A stretch of DNA of 64,000 nucleotides from JAJDTT01 sp022827025 (GCA_965203535.1 OZ241897.1:3162001-3226000); one strand, 5' to 3'. Positions 51,525-61,623 are shown, counted from the first letter of the stretch. The notes: generated from the letters alone by a model not told the origin. Made by a program: numbers and translations.

Positions 51525-51686
51525 AGGAGTCTGCGCGGTAGAAATGATCGTAGCGAGAAAGTGGAGAATCGAGGCCAGATTTTCACGATTTTGAGGTGCA
51601 TAGTTGTTCTATTCGCCGAGAAATCGGGGGAATATGGACCGATTCTACGCTTTCGCAGTAGATTGATTTCTGCCGCGCAGGCTCCT
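51525..51686 (+). mobile_element. 162-bp terminal-inverted-repeat element (MITE-like), copy 1
   Basis: The 354-bp divergent gap between aroC and mlaE contains a 162-bp unit starting AGGAGTCTGCGCGGTAGAAA. Its end is the inverted complement of nearly the same 21 bases (19 of 21 match). The inner arms are also roughly complementary, so the whole can fold as a long imperfect hairpin. TA flanks both ends (TA-GGAG...CTCC-TA). It is about 98% identical to copy 2 (three differences by eye). It has no coding capacity. Confidence 0.85.
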
Positions 51687-51824
51687 AGCTCTGGTAGACT
51701 CTCCGGGCTTTTTCGGCCCGCTTCCGGCTGCCCCTGATGGCAGTGGTCTCCGCATTGTGGAGGCCTCATAGTCTAACATTAATCCGTATGCCGCCGGCGG
51801 GAGCGGCCGGGGCCGAGGGTGACC

Positions 51825-52583
51825 ATGGACTTCGTCTACAAGATCCTGTACGAGGTCGAGGAGTACGTCACCCTCACGATCCGAAGCGTCACCAACATCT
51901 TCCGCCGTCCACGCTACTTCCAGGATACGTTCCAGCAGATGGAGACGATCGGGGTCCGGTCGGTTCTGATCGTGGTCCTGGTTGGATTTTTCACCGGCGG
52001 CGTCCTGGCGCTGCAGACTTCGAAATCGCTCAAGGCGTTCGGCGCCGTGAATCTGATGGGACAATTGATCTCTCTGTCGTTGATCCGGGAAATGGGGCCC
52101 GTGCTGACGGCCTTGATGCTGGCCGGCCGGGCCGGTTCAGGCATTGCCTCGGAATTGGGATCGATGGTGGTGACGGAGCAGATCAGCGCCATGCGGGCCC
52201 TCGGAACGGATCCCGTGAAAAAGCTGGTGACTCCACGCGTCGTCGCCTGCACCACCATGGTGCCGCTCTTGACCGTGATCGCAGACGTCTTCGGATTGAT
52301 CGGAGGGTGGATCGTATCGTTCTACAATCTCCGCTTGAATACGGCCCTCTACTGGAATACGGCCTTTCGAGCCATCGACTACAATGTCGTACTGGAGGGC
52401 CTGATGAAGCCGGTCGTGTTCGGCTTCATCGTCGGGTCGGTGGGCTGCTACTACGGCTTGGGGACCCGGGGCGGAACCCGGGGCGTGGGCCGCAATACGA
52501 CGCAGGCCGTGGTGACGGCCTCGATCCTGGTCATCGTGGCCGATTTTTTCCTGGGCAAGCTCATCTTGGAGTTGTGGCATTGA
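51825..52583 (+). CDS. mlaE: MlaE-family lipid ABC transporter permease
   Basis: Inner-membrane permease of an Mla/Mce-type phospholipid transporter. It is 252 residues from ATG 51825 behind a GAGGGTGACC site; a GTG two codons earlier is possible. There are five or six membrane segments, starting SVLIVVLVGFFTGGVLAL. Family segments are LIREMGPVLTALMLAGRAGS, IASELGSMVVTEQISAMRAL and the C-terminal GCYYGLGTRGGTRGVGRNTT (coupling region). It is first in mlaE-mlaF-mlaD. Confidence 0.92.
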   Translation: MDFVYKILYEVEEYVTLTIRSVTNIFRRPRYFQDTFQQMETIGVRSVLIVVLVGFFTGGVLALQTSKSLKAFGAVNLMGQLISLSLIREMGPVLTALMLAGRAGSGIASELGSMVVTEQISAMRALGTDPVKKLVTPRVVACTTMVPLLTVIADVFGLIGGWIVSFYNLRLNTALYWNTAFRAIDYNVVLEGLMKPVVFGFIVGSVGCYYGLGTRGGTRGVGRNTTQAVVTASILVIVADFFLGKLILELWH

Positions 52584-53374
52584 GTGTGATCCGCTTCGAG
52601 AACGTCACCAAGAAATACGAGGATCACACCGTGCTCCGGGATTTCGACCTGGAGGTGCGCCGGGGCGAAACCATGGTTCTGATGGGAGGATCGGGGTCGG
52701 GTAAGTCGACCATCCTCAAAATGGTGGTGGGACTGGTGAGTCCCGATTCCGGGGCCGTCTTCGTGGATGGCCAGGAGATCACGCGGCTTCGAGAAGAGGA
52801 TTTGATGCCGATTCGCCGGAAGATCGGCATCGTGTTCCAGGAAGGCGCTCTCTTCGATTCCCTGACGGTCAGGGAGAATGTGGCCTACCGGATCCTCGAG
52901 TCCGACGGATATACGATGGAGCAGGTCGACGACTGGGTGTTCCGGCTCCTGGGATTCGTGGGAATGCAGGCCGCCATCGACAAGATGCCCTCCGAATTGT
53001 CGGGGGGAATGAAGAGGCGCGTGGCCATCGCCCGGGCATTGATGGGCAGCCCGAGGATCATGCTCTACGATGAGCCGACCGCGGGGCTTGATCCCATCAC
53101 CAGCAGAATCACCTGCGAGCTGATCATGAGGCTGCGGGACCTGGAGGGCGTGACCGGGATTCTGGTCACCAACGACCTGCAGGCGGTTCGTGCGCTTTCG
53201 GGGGAAGTGTCCGAGAAGGCCCCGGACGGCACCGTCGGCTTCAAGCCGGTGCACCCGGAGACGACGTTGCGGAACACTCGCTTCGTCATGATCAAGGATG
53301 GCCGAATCCATTACGAAGGGGGAGATCCCTCCCGGGAGGGGGGCGACGAGTACGTCCGTGAGTTCCTGGCCTGA
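52580..53374 (+). CDS. mlaF: MlaF-family ABC transporter ATPase
   Basis: ATPase partner of MlaE. The start is TTG 52580, which overlaps the mlaE stop (TTGA) and has GGAG nine bases before; a GTG two codons on is the alternative. It has Walker A MGGSGSGKSTILKMV, Q-loop GIVFQEGALFDSLTV (FQ-x-GALF-[DS] is the MlaF mark), signature LSGGMKRRVAIARAL and Walker B IMLYDEPTAGLDP. The usual H-loop histidine is Asn in ILVTNDLQAV, which is odd and may slow hydrolysis. A charged insertion (SEKAPDGTVGFKPVHPETTL) follows. 264 residues. Confidence 0.9.
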   Translation: MSVIRFENVTKKYEDHTVLRDFDLEVRRGETMVLMGGSGSGKSTILKMVVGLVSPDSGAVFVDGQEITRLREEDLMPIRRKIGIVFQEGALFDSLTVRENVAYRILESDGYTMEQVDDWVFRLLGFVGMQAAIDKMPSELSGGMKRRVAIARALMGSPRIMLYDEPTAGLDPITSRITCELIMRLRDLEGVTGILVTNDLQAVRALSGEVSEKAPDGTVGFKPVHPETTLRNTRFVMIKDGRIHYEGGDPSREGGDEYVREFLA

Positions 53375-53383
53375 TTCACCCCT

Positions 53384-53545
53384 AGGAGTCTGCGCGGTAG
53401 AAATGATCGTAGCGAGAAAGTGGAGAATCGAGGCCAGATTTTCCCGATTTTGAGGTGCATAGTTGTTCTATTCGCCGAGAAATCGGGGAAATATGGACCG
53501 ATTCTACGCTTTCGCAGTAGATTAATTTCTGCCGCGCAGGCTCCT
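53384..53545 (+). mobile_element. 162-bp terminal-inverted-repeat element (MITE-like), copy 2
   Basis: Begins nine bases after the mlaF stop and ends 57 bases before mlaD, inside an otherwise compact operon. Same length, same orientation as copy 1, TA on both flanks (CTAGGAG...CTCCTAG). Whether it terminates or destabilises the transcript between mlaF and mlaD is open. Confidence 0.85.
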
Positions 53546-53602
53546 AGACTTCCACCATGAAGTCCTGGCGCGACGGGGGTCGAGGAGCCGTGGAGAAACA
53601 GC

Positions 53603-54889
53603 ATGAACAGAGGCAGAGGGAGACCGACCCGTCTCGCCGAGCTCAAAGTCGGAATATTCGCCATTGTCACCATGGCGATTCTGGCTTTGGCCGTCTTCAA
53701 CATCGGCACTCGAGTCGGGCTCCTGGAGGAGACGTTTCGAGCCAAGACGTACCTCAACGATACCTCGGGATTGAAACCTTCGGACATCGTCCTCATCGGC
53801 GGCGTCGAAGCCGGAAACGTCACGCGGATCAAGATCTCCAAGCCGGGAGAGATGCCTCCGACCGAGACGAACCGGATGAACCTGGCACAGATCCGCGAAC
53901 TGGAAGCACAGGCGGAAGAGGAGCGGAAGAAACAGCCCCTTGACGAGAATCGTCTCGAGGAGATCCAGTCCGGGATCGACAGGATCAGGCGGCGGCTCCA
54001 GAACGTGGAGGTCTACCTGGACATCAAGCAGGCGTACCGGGTCTGGATCCAGCGGGACAGCAACATCTCCCTGGGGTCCATCGGCCTGCTGGGCGACAAG
54101 TACGTGGAGGTCTCCCTGGGGCGGTCCGACGAGCCCGCACTGGTGATCCAAGAGGAGTTCGAGACCTGGTTCGGCGTGGAGACTGACGAGGTGGTGGTGA
54201 TCACCGGTTCCACGGAGGCCGGCTTCAGGGAACTGATTCTCGGAGCCAACGACGTGCTGGTCAACGTCGAGGCTCTGTCCGGCCGGTTGCAGGAAATCAT
54301 GAAGGGTCTGGGCGAAGGACAAGGCACCGTCGGCCAGTTTCTGACCAATCCCGAATTCTTCAACAAAGTCAACAACATCATGGCTTCGACCCAGCAGACC
54401 AGTGAAAGAGTGGCCACGCTGGTCGAACGCCTCCTGGAAGGGTCCGGAACCGTTCCCAGCCTCATTCGCGAGGATGACATCTACCAGAGCATCCGGGGCA
54501 TCTCCTCCCGGATGGACGAGATCATCAAGCGAATCGAGCAGGGGGAGGGCACTCTCGGAAAGCTCTCCAAGGATCCCTCGCTCTACGACAGGATCGAACA
54601 CACGACGGCCAGCCTCGAGTCCATTACGAAGCGCATGGAAGCGGGAGAGGGCACCCTGGGACGACTGTCCACGGATGACCAGCTCTATGTGGACCTGCGC
54701 CGAAACATGGACCAGATGGCCGAATTCCTGAAGGCCATTCAGGACGGGGAGGGAACCCTGGGCCGGTTGGCCAAGGACGAAGCGCTGTACGAGAATCTGA
54801 ATCATCTGACCTCGGAAATGGTGAAGTTGATCCATGACTTCCGCCAGGATCCCAGGAAGTTCCTGACCATCCGATTCAAGCTGTTCTGA
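53603..54889 (+). CDS. mlaD: MlaD/MCE-domain protein with helical insertion and five C-terminal repeats
   Basis: Periplasmic lipid-binding subunit anchored by one membrane helix (VGIFAIVTMAILALAVFNIG). The MCE domain spans about 44-172 (TYLNDTSGLKPSDIVLIGGV, LGSIGLLGDKYVEVSLG). It is interrupted at about 78-135 by a charged helical insertion (LAQIRELEAQAEEERKKQ). The C-terminal half holds five copies of a [QADE]-G-x-G-T-[LV]-x-x-[LF] unit, at 239, 280, 314, 348 and 382; the last four are spaced exactly 34 residues. These helices probably form the tube across the periplasm. 428 residues, longer than E. coli MlaD (183). Confidence 0.9.
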   Translation: MNRGRGRPTRLAELKVGIFAIVTMAILALAVFNIGTRVGLLEETFRAKTYLNDTSGLKPSDIVLIGGVEAGNVTRIKISKPGEMPPTETNRMNLAQIRELEAQAEEERKKQPLDENRLEEIQSGIDRIRRRLQNVEVYLDIKQAYRVWIQRDSNISLGSIGLLGDKYVEVSLGRSDEPALVIQEEFETWFGVETDEVVVITGSTEAGFRELILGANDVLVNVEALSGRLQEIMKGLGEGQGTVGQFLTNPEFFNKVNNIMASTQQTSERVATLVERLLEGSGTVPSLIREDDIYQSIRGISSRMDEIIKRIEQGEGTLGKLSKDPSLYDRIEHTTASLESITKRMEAGEGTLGRLSTDDQLYVDLRRNMDQMAEFLKAIQDGEGTLGRLAKDEALYENLNHLTSEMVKLIHDFRQDPRKFLTIRFKLF

Positions 54890-54905
54890 GCCGGGGAGAG
54901 AATCC

Positions 54906-55751
54906 ATGATTTCGCAAACCATCGGCCAGGGAGCCCAGGTCATCCTGAGGGGAATCGTGCGGGGATTGATGGCGTTGCACGTCAAGCCCAATCACCTCAC
55001 CGTTCTGGGGTTCATCACCAGCATCTGGGCCGCGTTCGTTTTCGCCAGCGGCCACTTCGTGACCGCCGGCCTGGTGCTGATCCTGGCCGGCCTGTTCGAC
55101 ATGGTGGACGGCATGGTGGCCCGGACCGCCAACACCGCGACTCCCTTCGGGGCTTTCTTCGACTCGGTGATGGACCGGTACTCGGATTTGATCATCTACC
55201 TGGGCCTGATCATCTATTACGGCCAGCAGGACAGGTTCACCTACGTCGTCCTGGTGAGCGTCGCCATGATGGGGTCGGTTCTGATCAGCTACACCAGGGC
55301 ACGGGCCGAATGCCTGATCCCCAGTTGCAAGGTCGGTTTTCTGGAACGTCCCGAACGCCTGGTTCTGCTCATCATCGGCTCCTTCTACTTCATGGAGCCG
55401 GTCCTCTGGGCCATCGCCGTCATCGGAAACTGGACGGTGATTCACCGGATTCTCCACACCCGCTCCCAGATGAGGCCGTCCGGGCAAGAGGCGGGTCAGG
55501 GGCGCTCCGGCCGGCAGCCGCAGGGATCGATGCGGTACGTGCGCGGAACCTGGCGCTACGACATCGTCTGCGTGATGATCCTGGCCTTTATTTTTCTGAC
55601 TCCGGGCTCGGTCTTCGACGGTTCCCTCTTCTCCAAGAGGCAGGAGCCTGAAAATCAGCAGGAGATCGTTCCGGACCCGAAGAAAACCCAGGTCCAGACC
55701 TTCAACAGAGGGGTCCTGCCGCCCTCCAGGCAGGAGATCTCACCACCTTGA
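54906..55751 (+). CDS. CDP-alcohol phosphatidyltransferase family protein
   Basis: Integral-membrane enzyme swapping the CMP of a CDP-lipid for an alcohol head group. The signature D-G-x2-A-R-x8-G-x3-D-x3-D is complete: DMVDGMVARTANTATPFGAF, then FDSVMDRYSD. About six core helices are followed by a linker and an extra helix (DIVCVMILAFIFLTPG) and a soluble tail rich in Pro and Gln. The head group (inositol phosphate, glycerol phosphate or other) cannot be told. It follows mlaD by 16 bases and overlaps the LolA-like gene by three or four bases. Confidence 0.88.
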   Translation: MISQTIGQGAQVILRGIVRGLMALHVKPNHLTVLGFITSIWAAFVFASGHFVTAGLVLILAGLFDMVDGMVARTANTATPFGAFFDSVMDRYSDLIIYLGLIIYYGQQDRFTYVVLVSVAMMGSVLISYTRARAECLIPSCKVGFLERPERLVLLIIGSFYFMEPVLWAIAVIGNWTVIHRILHTRSQMRPSGQEAGQGRSGRQPQGSMRYVRGTWRYDIVCVMILAFIFLTPGSVFDGSLFSKRQEPENQQEIVPDPKKTQVQTFNRGVLPPSRQEISPP

Positions 55752-56458
55752 AACGAATGGATTCAGCGCGGATCTCCCTCCTCTTTCTGCTTCTCGGTTT
55801 CCTCACGGATCTTTCGCTCGCGGCCGTGGAGACGGTTCCGGCGGCGCCCGGTCTGGAGTCGGTTCTGGAGAACATGGACCGGAGAGGCGGCAATCTCCGA
55901 TCCATGAGCGCGAGGATCATCCAGAAGAAATGGACCGACATCCTGGAGGAGTTCGACGAGGAAGAGCGGGGCGAATTTCATTTCCTCAAGGAGAACGAGG
56001 CGATCCTTCTGCGGAGAGACATCACGGAGCCGGGCTTGAGCACGCTCCTGATCAATGACGGGAAAGGGATCTTCTATCAGCCGCTGCTCAAGCAGGCCAA
56101 CCGGTACGATCTGGGGGCGAGAAAGGATCGGGCGGAATTCCTGCTGCTGGGCTTCACCTCCAGGAAGGAGGCTCTCCGCGAGGCCTACGCCATACGATGG
56201 CTGGGTCCGGAGATGGTCGGCGACCGGGAGGCCTACGCGCTCGAATTGACTCCCCGGTCCGACAAAATCTCCGCCTTTTTCTCCCGGATCGTGCTCTGGG
56301 TCGACGGCCGTCTCTGGGTCCCCATTCAGCAGAAGCTGGTGGAGCCCACGCGCGACTACCTGCTGATCCGGTTCGAAGACGTCCGGCTGAATCTGGACCT
56401 GCCGGCTTCCAGGTTCGAGCTGGAGTTGCCTTCCGACGTCAACGTCATTCAGTTCTGA
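55748..56458 (+). CDS. LolA-like outer-membrane lipoprotein carrier family protein
   Basis: A 236-residue exported protein. The TTG start at 55748 overlaps the previous stop (TTGA) and has AGGAG eleven bases upstream; the ATG at 55757 is the alternative. The signal is ISLLFLLLGFLTDLSLA. The body is a LolA/LolB-like half-barrel pattern: LESVLENMDRRGGNLRSMSA, GEFHFLKENEAILLRRDITEPG, LLINDGKGIFYQPLL and YALELTPRSD. It probably carries a lipoprotein or lipid through the periplasm. It ends the mlaE-F-D operon. Confidence 0.78.
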   Translation: MKRMDSARISLLFLLLGFLTDLSLAAVETVPAAPGLESVLENMDRRGGNLRSMSARIIQKKWTDILEEFDEEERGEFHFLKENEAILLRRDITEPGLSTLLINDGKGIFYQPLLKQANRYDLGARKDRAEFLLLGFTSRKEALREAYAIRWLGPEMVGDREAYALELTPRSDKISAFFSRIVLWVDGRLWVPIQQKLVEPTRDYLLIRFEDVRLNLDLPASRFELELPSDVNVIQF

Positions 56459-56510
56459 GCGGCGATCGGTAAACGGGGCTGGGTGGTCTGTCAGCCAACG
56501 GCGGCGGAGT

Positions 56511-57221
56511 TTACTCGGAACCCGAACTCGCCAACCGGCCATCTTTCATCCGGATGACACGGCTGGCGGCCGCGGCGGCATCCGGATTGTGGGTGATCAT
56601 CAGGATCGTCTGGTTGTAACGCTGATTCAGCTCTTTCAGGATGGAGAGCACGTTGTCGGAGTTCTGGGAATCCAGGTTTCCCGTGGGTTCATCCGCCAGG
56701 AGCAGGGCGGGTCGATTGATCACGGCGCGGGCCACGGAGATCCGCTGCTGTTCGCCCCCGGACAACTCGGAGGGCTTATGATCCATCTTGCCCTCCAGTC
56801 CCAACAGTTTGAAGATCTCTCGAGTCCGGGCCTCATTCTGATTGCCGTTGCCATGAATGCGGCACGCCAGCTCGATGTTGTGCCGGGCCGTCAGTGTCGG
56901 CAGGAGATTGAACCGCTGAAAGACGAATCCGATCTTCATCTTCCGGATCTCGGTCCTTTCCGCATCGCTGACCAGGCTCATCTCCACGCCGTCGATCCAG
57001 ATCCGGCCTGAAGAAGGGGTCAGGAGTCCGCCCAGGAGATGGAGCAGGGTGGATTTGCCGCAACCGCTGGGCCCCATGATGGCCAGGAACTCGCCGGTCC
57101 GGACTTTCAGGTTGATGCCGCGGAGAGCGGGGACCTCCATCTTCCCGATGCGAAAGACCATCTGGAGGTCCTCGGCTACCACCAGATTCTTGACTCGTTC
57201 CATTTCCAGAGTGTGCCTCAT
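56511..57221 (-). CDS. LolD/MacB-type ABC transporter ATP-binding protein
   Basis: A 236-residue ATPase. Walker A is IMGPSGCGKSTLLHLLGGL, then the Q-loop GFVFQRFNLLPTLTA, signature ELSGGEQQRISVARAV and Walker B LLADEPTGNLDS; the H-loop is ILMITHNPDAA. The Q-R-F-N-L-L-P-T-L-T-A stretch marks the LolD/MacB/FtsE group. No permease partner lies beside it, so its substrate (lipoprotein release, drug export or other) is open. An internal ATG at 57203 is the alternative start. It converges on the LolA-like gene. Confidence 0.9.
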   Translation of the reverse strand: MRHTLEMERVKNLVVAEDLQMVFRIGKMEVPALRGINLKVRTGEFLAIMGPSGCGKSTLLHLLGGLLTPSSGRIWIDGVEMSLVSDAERTEIRKMKIGFVFQRFNLLPTLTARHNIELACRIHGNGNQNEARTREIFKLLGLEGKMDHKPSELSGGEQQRISVARAVINRPALLLADEPTGNLDSQNSDNVLSILKELNQRYNQTILMITHNPDAAAAASRVIRMKDGRLASSGSE

Positions 57222-57412
57222 TCAGGAGAGCCCCCGAACGGATTTCGAATGACGGGAGCCCTCTTGGCCGCGAGCCTCAATCGGACAAACCAGGGTAGCC
57301 GCAACGCTCATTGTATACCGGTTCGGAATCGGGCTTCAACGTCTCCGGCCGCCGGCAGCCGGGGGATCTTCAGTCTACGCCGTCCGGGTGAATCGGCGCC
57401 CCGATTCCGCCC

Positions 57413-57574
57413 GGGAGCCTGCGCGGCAGAAATCGACCTGCTGCGAAAGCTTATGATCGGTCCATATTCGTGCGATTTCTCGGCGAATAGAACAACTATG
57501 CGCCTCTAAATCGTGAAAATCCGGCCTCGATTCTCCACTTTCCCGCTACGATCATTTCTACCGCGCAGACTCCT
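57413..57574 (-). mobile_element. 162-bp terminal-inverted-repeat element (MITE-like), copy 3
   Basis: Reverse orientation to copies 1 and 2, the same 162-bp length, about 14 differences from copy 1 by eye (some 91% identity). It occupies about half of the 336-bp gap and reaches 17 bases into the gene at 57558-58451, supplying its last codons and TAG stop. The flanks are not TA here. Confidence 0.85.
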
Positions 57575-58451
57575 GGCGGAGCTCGATCAATTCCGCTCCC
57601 GGTGGGACCGGCAGATCGAAGTGCCGTTCGTCCAATCGGCGCCCGGTCTTCAGGCTCTTCGGGTCCAACTGGAGCCGGAGCGTGTATCGATCCCGAGGCC
57701 GCTCCAGCACGATTCCGGTGTTGACGACCGCCTGACCCACAGCGACGGGCGCAGTGTAAAGAATCGAGCCGGCGACCGCGCCGTCGGCGGCGTAATAATC
57801 CTGACGCACCAACTCCAGCTTGCTGCGCTCGATCCAGAGTCTTCTCTTTAGACGTAGGATCCCGCTGCCCAGTTCATGGATGACGTAGTACCTGGCTCCT
57901 GCGTCCGTCTCCTCGATCAGCAAGACCGGCGCCGAGGGTCCCGCCGGCAGCGGCTCGATCAGGATGGCCGGGAGTACGTGCTCCGGGCGAACGTTGTAGA
58001 TGGGATTGTCGTGGCTGCGCTCGAGATCGGTGCTGCCCGTCACGAACTTGTTCCTGGTAGGAGCCCAGATCTGGAACCGGGCCCGGCTGCTGGCCATGGC
58101 GACGACGGTGGTTCGAGTCAACGGATTCTGCACGTTGATGCGGATGGAATCGGGACGCTGGGCGATGAGTTGGGCGGGTGTCTTCCGATATCGCTCATAG
58201 TAGTTTTCGTCCGGCATGTCCCCTTGCAACTCCAAGCTCATCTTGGCGACCAGGCTTTCCACACTGGCGTAGGATGAGTTCACCAGTTGGACCAGGTCGG
58301 GGAGTGTGGAGTGCAGAACCTGGCGTTGGACCGGCGCCTTATCGACCCGGACCTTCGTCTTGATGACCTTTCTGCAGCCGGCCGGCAACAGCGCCAGCAC
58401 CAGGATCGCGAGCAGCGCGCGCCCTGCCGAACCGGAGGCCGGAGGGATCAC
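57558..58451 (-). CDS. LolA/LolB-like lipoprotein, 3' end formed by inserted element
   Basis: A 297-residue lipoprotein. The signal RALLAILVLALLPAGC ends in a lipobox. The mature part resembles LolA/LolB-like or DUF4292 proteins: SYASVESLVAKMSLELQGDM, IAQRPDSIRINVQNPL, RFQIWAPTRNKFVTGS and YVIHELGSGILRLKRRLWIE. It probably binds lipid or lipoprotein in the envelope. The last residues (QESAR) and the stop codon come from the terminal inverted repeat of copy 3, so the native C-terminus may have been altered. Its ATG overlaps the VTT-domain gene's stop by four bases. Confidence 0.75.
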   Translation of the reverse strand: MIPPASGSAGRALLAILVLALLPAGCRKVIKTKVRVDKAPVQRQVLHSTLPDLVQLVNSSYASVESLVAKMSLELQGDMPDENYYERYRKTPAQLIAQRPDSIRINVQNPLTRTTVVAMASSRARFQIWAPTRNKFVTGSTDLERSHDNPIYNVRPEHVLPAILIEPLPAGPSAPVLLIEETDAGARYYVIHELGSGILRLKRRLWIERSKLELVRQDYYAADGAVAGSILYTAPVAVGQAVVNTGIVLERPRDRYTLRLQLDPKSLKTGRRLDERHFDLPVPPGAELIELRQESAR

Positions 58452-59116
58452 GTGGCCTCCCCGGAGAGAGCCTTATTTCGGTTTCTTCTCCGGATCAGGA
58501 CGATCCCCGTCAAGACGGCGGCCAGGGACACGAAAAGGATCACGCCCACGGTCTTCATTTCCTCCTGGAGGAGCTGTTTGGCCGCCTCGCCATAGAGAAC
58601 TGCCAGAATCCCCCACATGAAGTACCGGATGCTCCTGCCCAGAGAGATCAGGACAATGAATCGAGCCAGAGGGATCCGGAAGAGTCCGGCGGAAAGGACG
58701 AAGATCTTGAAGGGGGTCGGAGGGGGGAGGACGGCCGGCACCAGGAGAGTCCAGATCCCCCAGCGTTCGTACAGTCGCCGCATCTCGGTTCGTCTCTCCT
58801 CGGACAGCCTCCTCTTGACGAAGTTCCCGCCTCTGCGGCCGACGCTGTAAAGGAGCGTGCATCCCATCACGGATCCGGTGATGGTCATGGCCACGTAATA
58901 GGACATGAGATCCCACGACTGTCCGGTGGACAAGGCAATGATCAGAATGTCGTTTCCTTCGGGAATGGAAAGGAAGGACGAATCGGCCAGCGCCACCAAC
59001 AGCAGGGCGGGCCCTCCATACTCCACGATCGTCTCGTAGAGACCGCTGAACGTCTCCTGGATCTGCTGCCAGAAGCTCAAGCCGCAGACTGTGAACAGCG
59101 CCATATCGATAGACAT
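58448..59116 (-). CDS. VTT-domain (DedA/YqaA-like) membrane protein
   Basis: A 222-residue membrane protein of the SNARE-associated/VTT family, recently linked to phospholipid scrambling or undecaprenyl-phosphate recycling. Marks are SSFLSIPEGNDILIIALS near the first re-entrant loop, GSVMGCTLLYSVGRRGGNFV and the conserved PPPTPFKIFVLSAGLFRIP (F-x-x-x-G with Pro). Five or so membrane segments end in a basic tail. It begins a two-gene operon with the lipoprotein gene, in a region otherwise about lipid transport. Confidence 0.85.
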   Translation of the reverse strand: MSIDMALFTVCGLSFWQQIQETFSGLYETIVEYGGPALLLVALADSSFLSIPEGNDILIIALSTGQSWDLMSYYVAMTITGSVMGCTLLYSVGRRGGNFVKRRLSEERRTEMRRLYERWGIWTLLVPAVLPPPTPFKIFVLSAGLFRIPLARFIVLISLGRSIRYFMWGILAVLYGEAAKQLLQEEMKTVGVILFVSLAAVLTGIVLIRRRNRNKALSGEAT

Positions 59117-59211
59117 GTTACCAAAGCCGTGTTCGGGCTCCGATTCGGCTCGCTCATTCGTTGGAACCGCCGAAGCGATAGAATTTATTAGAATTTACCC
59201 TGGTTGAGCCG

Positions 59212-59649
59212 ATGCAAGACATGGATACGGAAGACATCGAACTTGAGATGGGCCGCATCGAGGTGCTCTACAAAGAACATGTTCTGGGCGGTCGCGTTCG
59301 CTTCGTCAGTCTGCCGGGAAGAATGTGCAGCCCCCGGATCATGGACACCTTTCTGGGTTTTGAGATCCGTGCCGGATCCGGAAAGGTCGTCTGTCCCGAC
59401 ATCACCAGCGCTCGCTACCTGGTGATTTTCACCGAGTTGGGATTGGACCGGGTCTGCATCCCCTACGACCCGACCCGGACCGCCAGGATCCTTCCTGACC
59501 TGGAGCACTCCTTCCGCCGGCTCAAGGAGCTGTCGTCGGGAAACTCCGGTTCGGAGACGGCGCGGCGGCGAACCGGACGGATGTTCGCCAAGCTCAGGGA
59601 CCGTCTCAGGAACGCCGAGCGGAGCGTGGGCGAGATCGATTCCTGTTGA
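59212..59649 (+). CDS. Conserved hypothetical protein, 145 aa
   Basis: A 145-residue soluble protein with no signal peptide. Distinctive segments are YKEHVLGGRVRFVSLPGRMC, ARYLVIFTELGLDRVCIPYD and LEHSFRRLKELSSG. The two-layer beta pattern ends in a basic helical tail. I do not recognise a named family; similar Acidobacterial proteins may exist. The start is 59212 or 59221. It is divergent from the VTT gene and converges on dnaK. Confidence 0.6.
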   Translation: MQDMDTEDIELEMGRIEVLYKEHVLGGRVRFVSLPGRMCSPRIMDTFLGFEIRAGSGKVVCPDITSARYLVIFTELGLDRVCIPYDPTRTARILPDLEHSFRRLKELSSGNSGSETARRRTGRMFAKLRDRLRNAERSVGEIDSC

Positions 59650-59650
59650 C

Positions 59651-59692
59651 TTGACGGCCGGCGTGTTCCGATCCCGCCCCGGCCGGAGTCAA
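59651..59692. terminator. Inverted repeat between convergent genes
   Basis: TTGACGGCCGG pairs with CCGGCCGGAGTCAA across an 18-base loop, with a three-base bulge. It sits in the 48-bp gap between the hypothetical gene and dnaK. There is no U-tract, so termination is possible but unproven. Confidence 0.35.
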
Positions 59693-59697
59693 CCGGG

Positions 59698-61623
<1,926 letters not shown>

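Noticed and set aside
51525..51686. A conserved peptide shared by the copies of the 162-bp element
   Set aside because: The frame has no start codon or ribosome-binding site and is broken in copy 3; the DNA palindrome explains the conservation.
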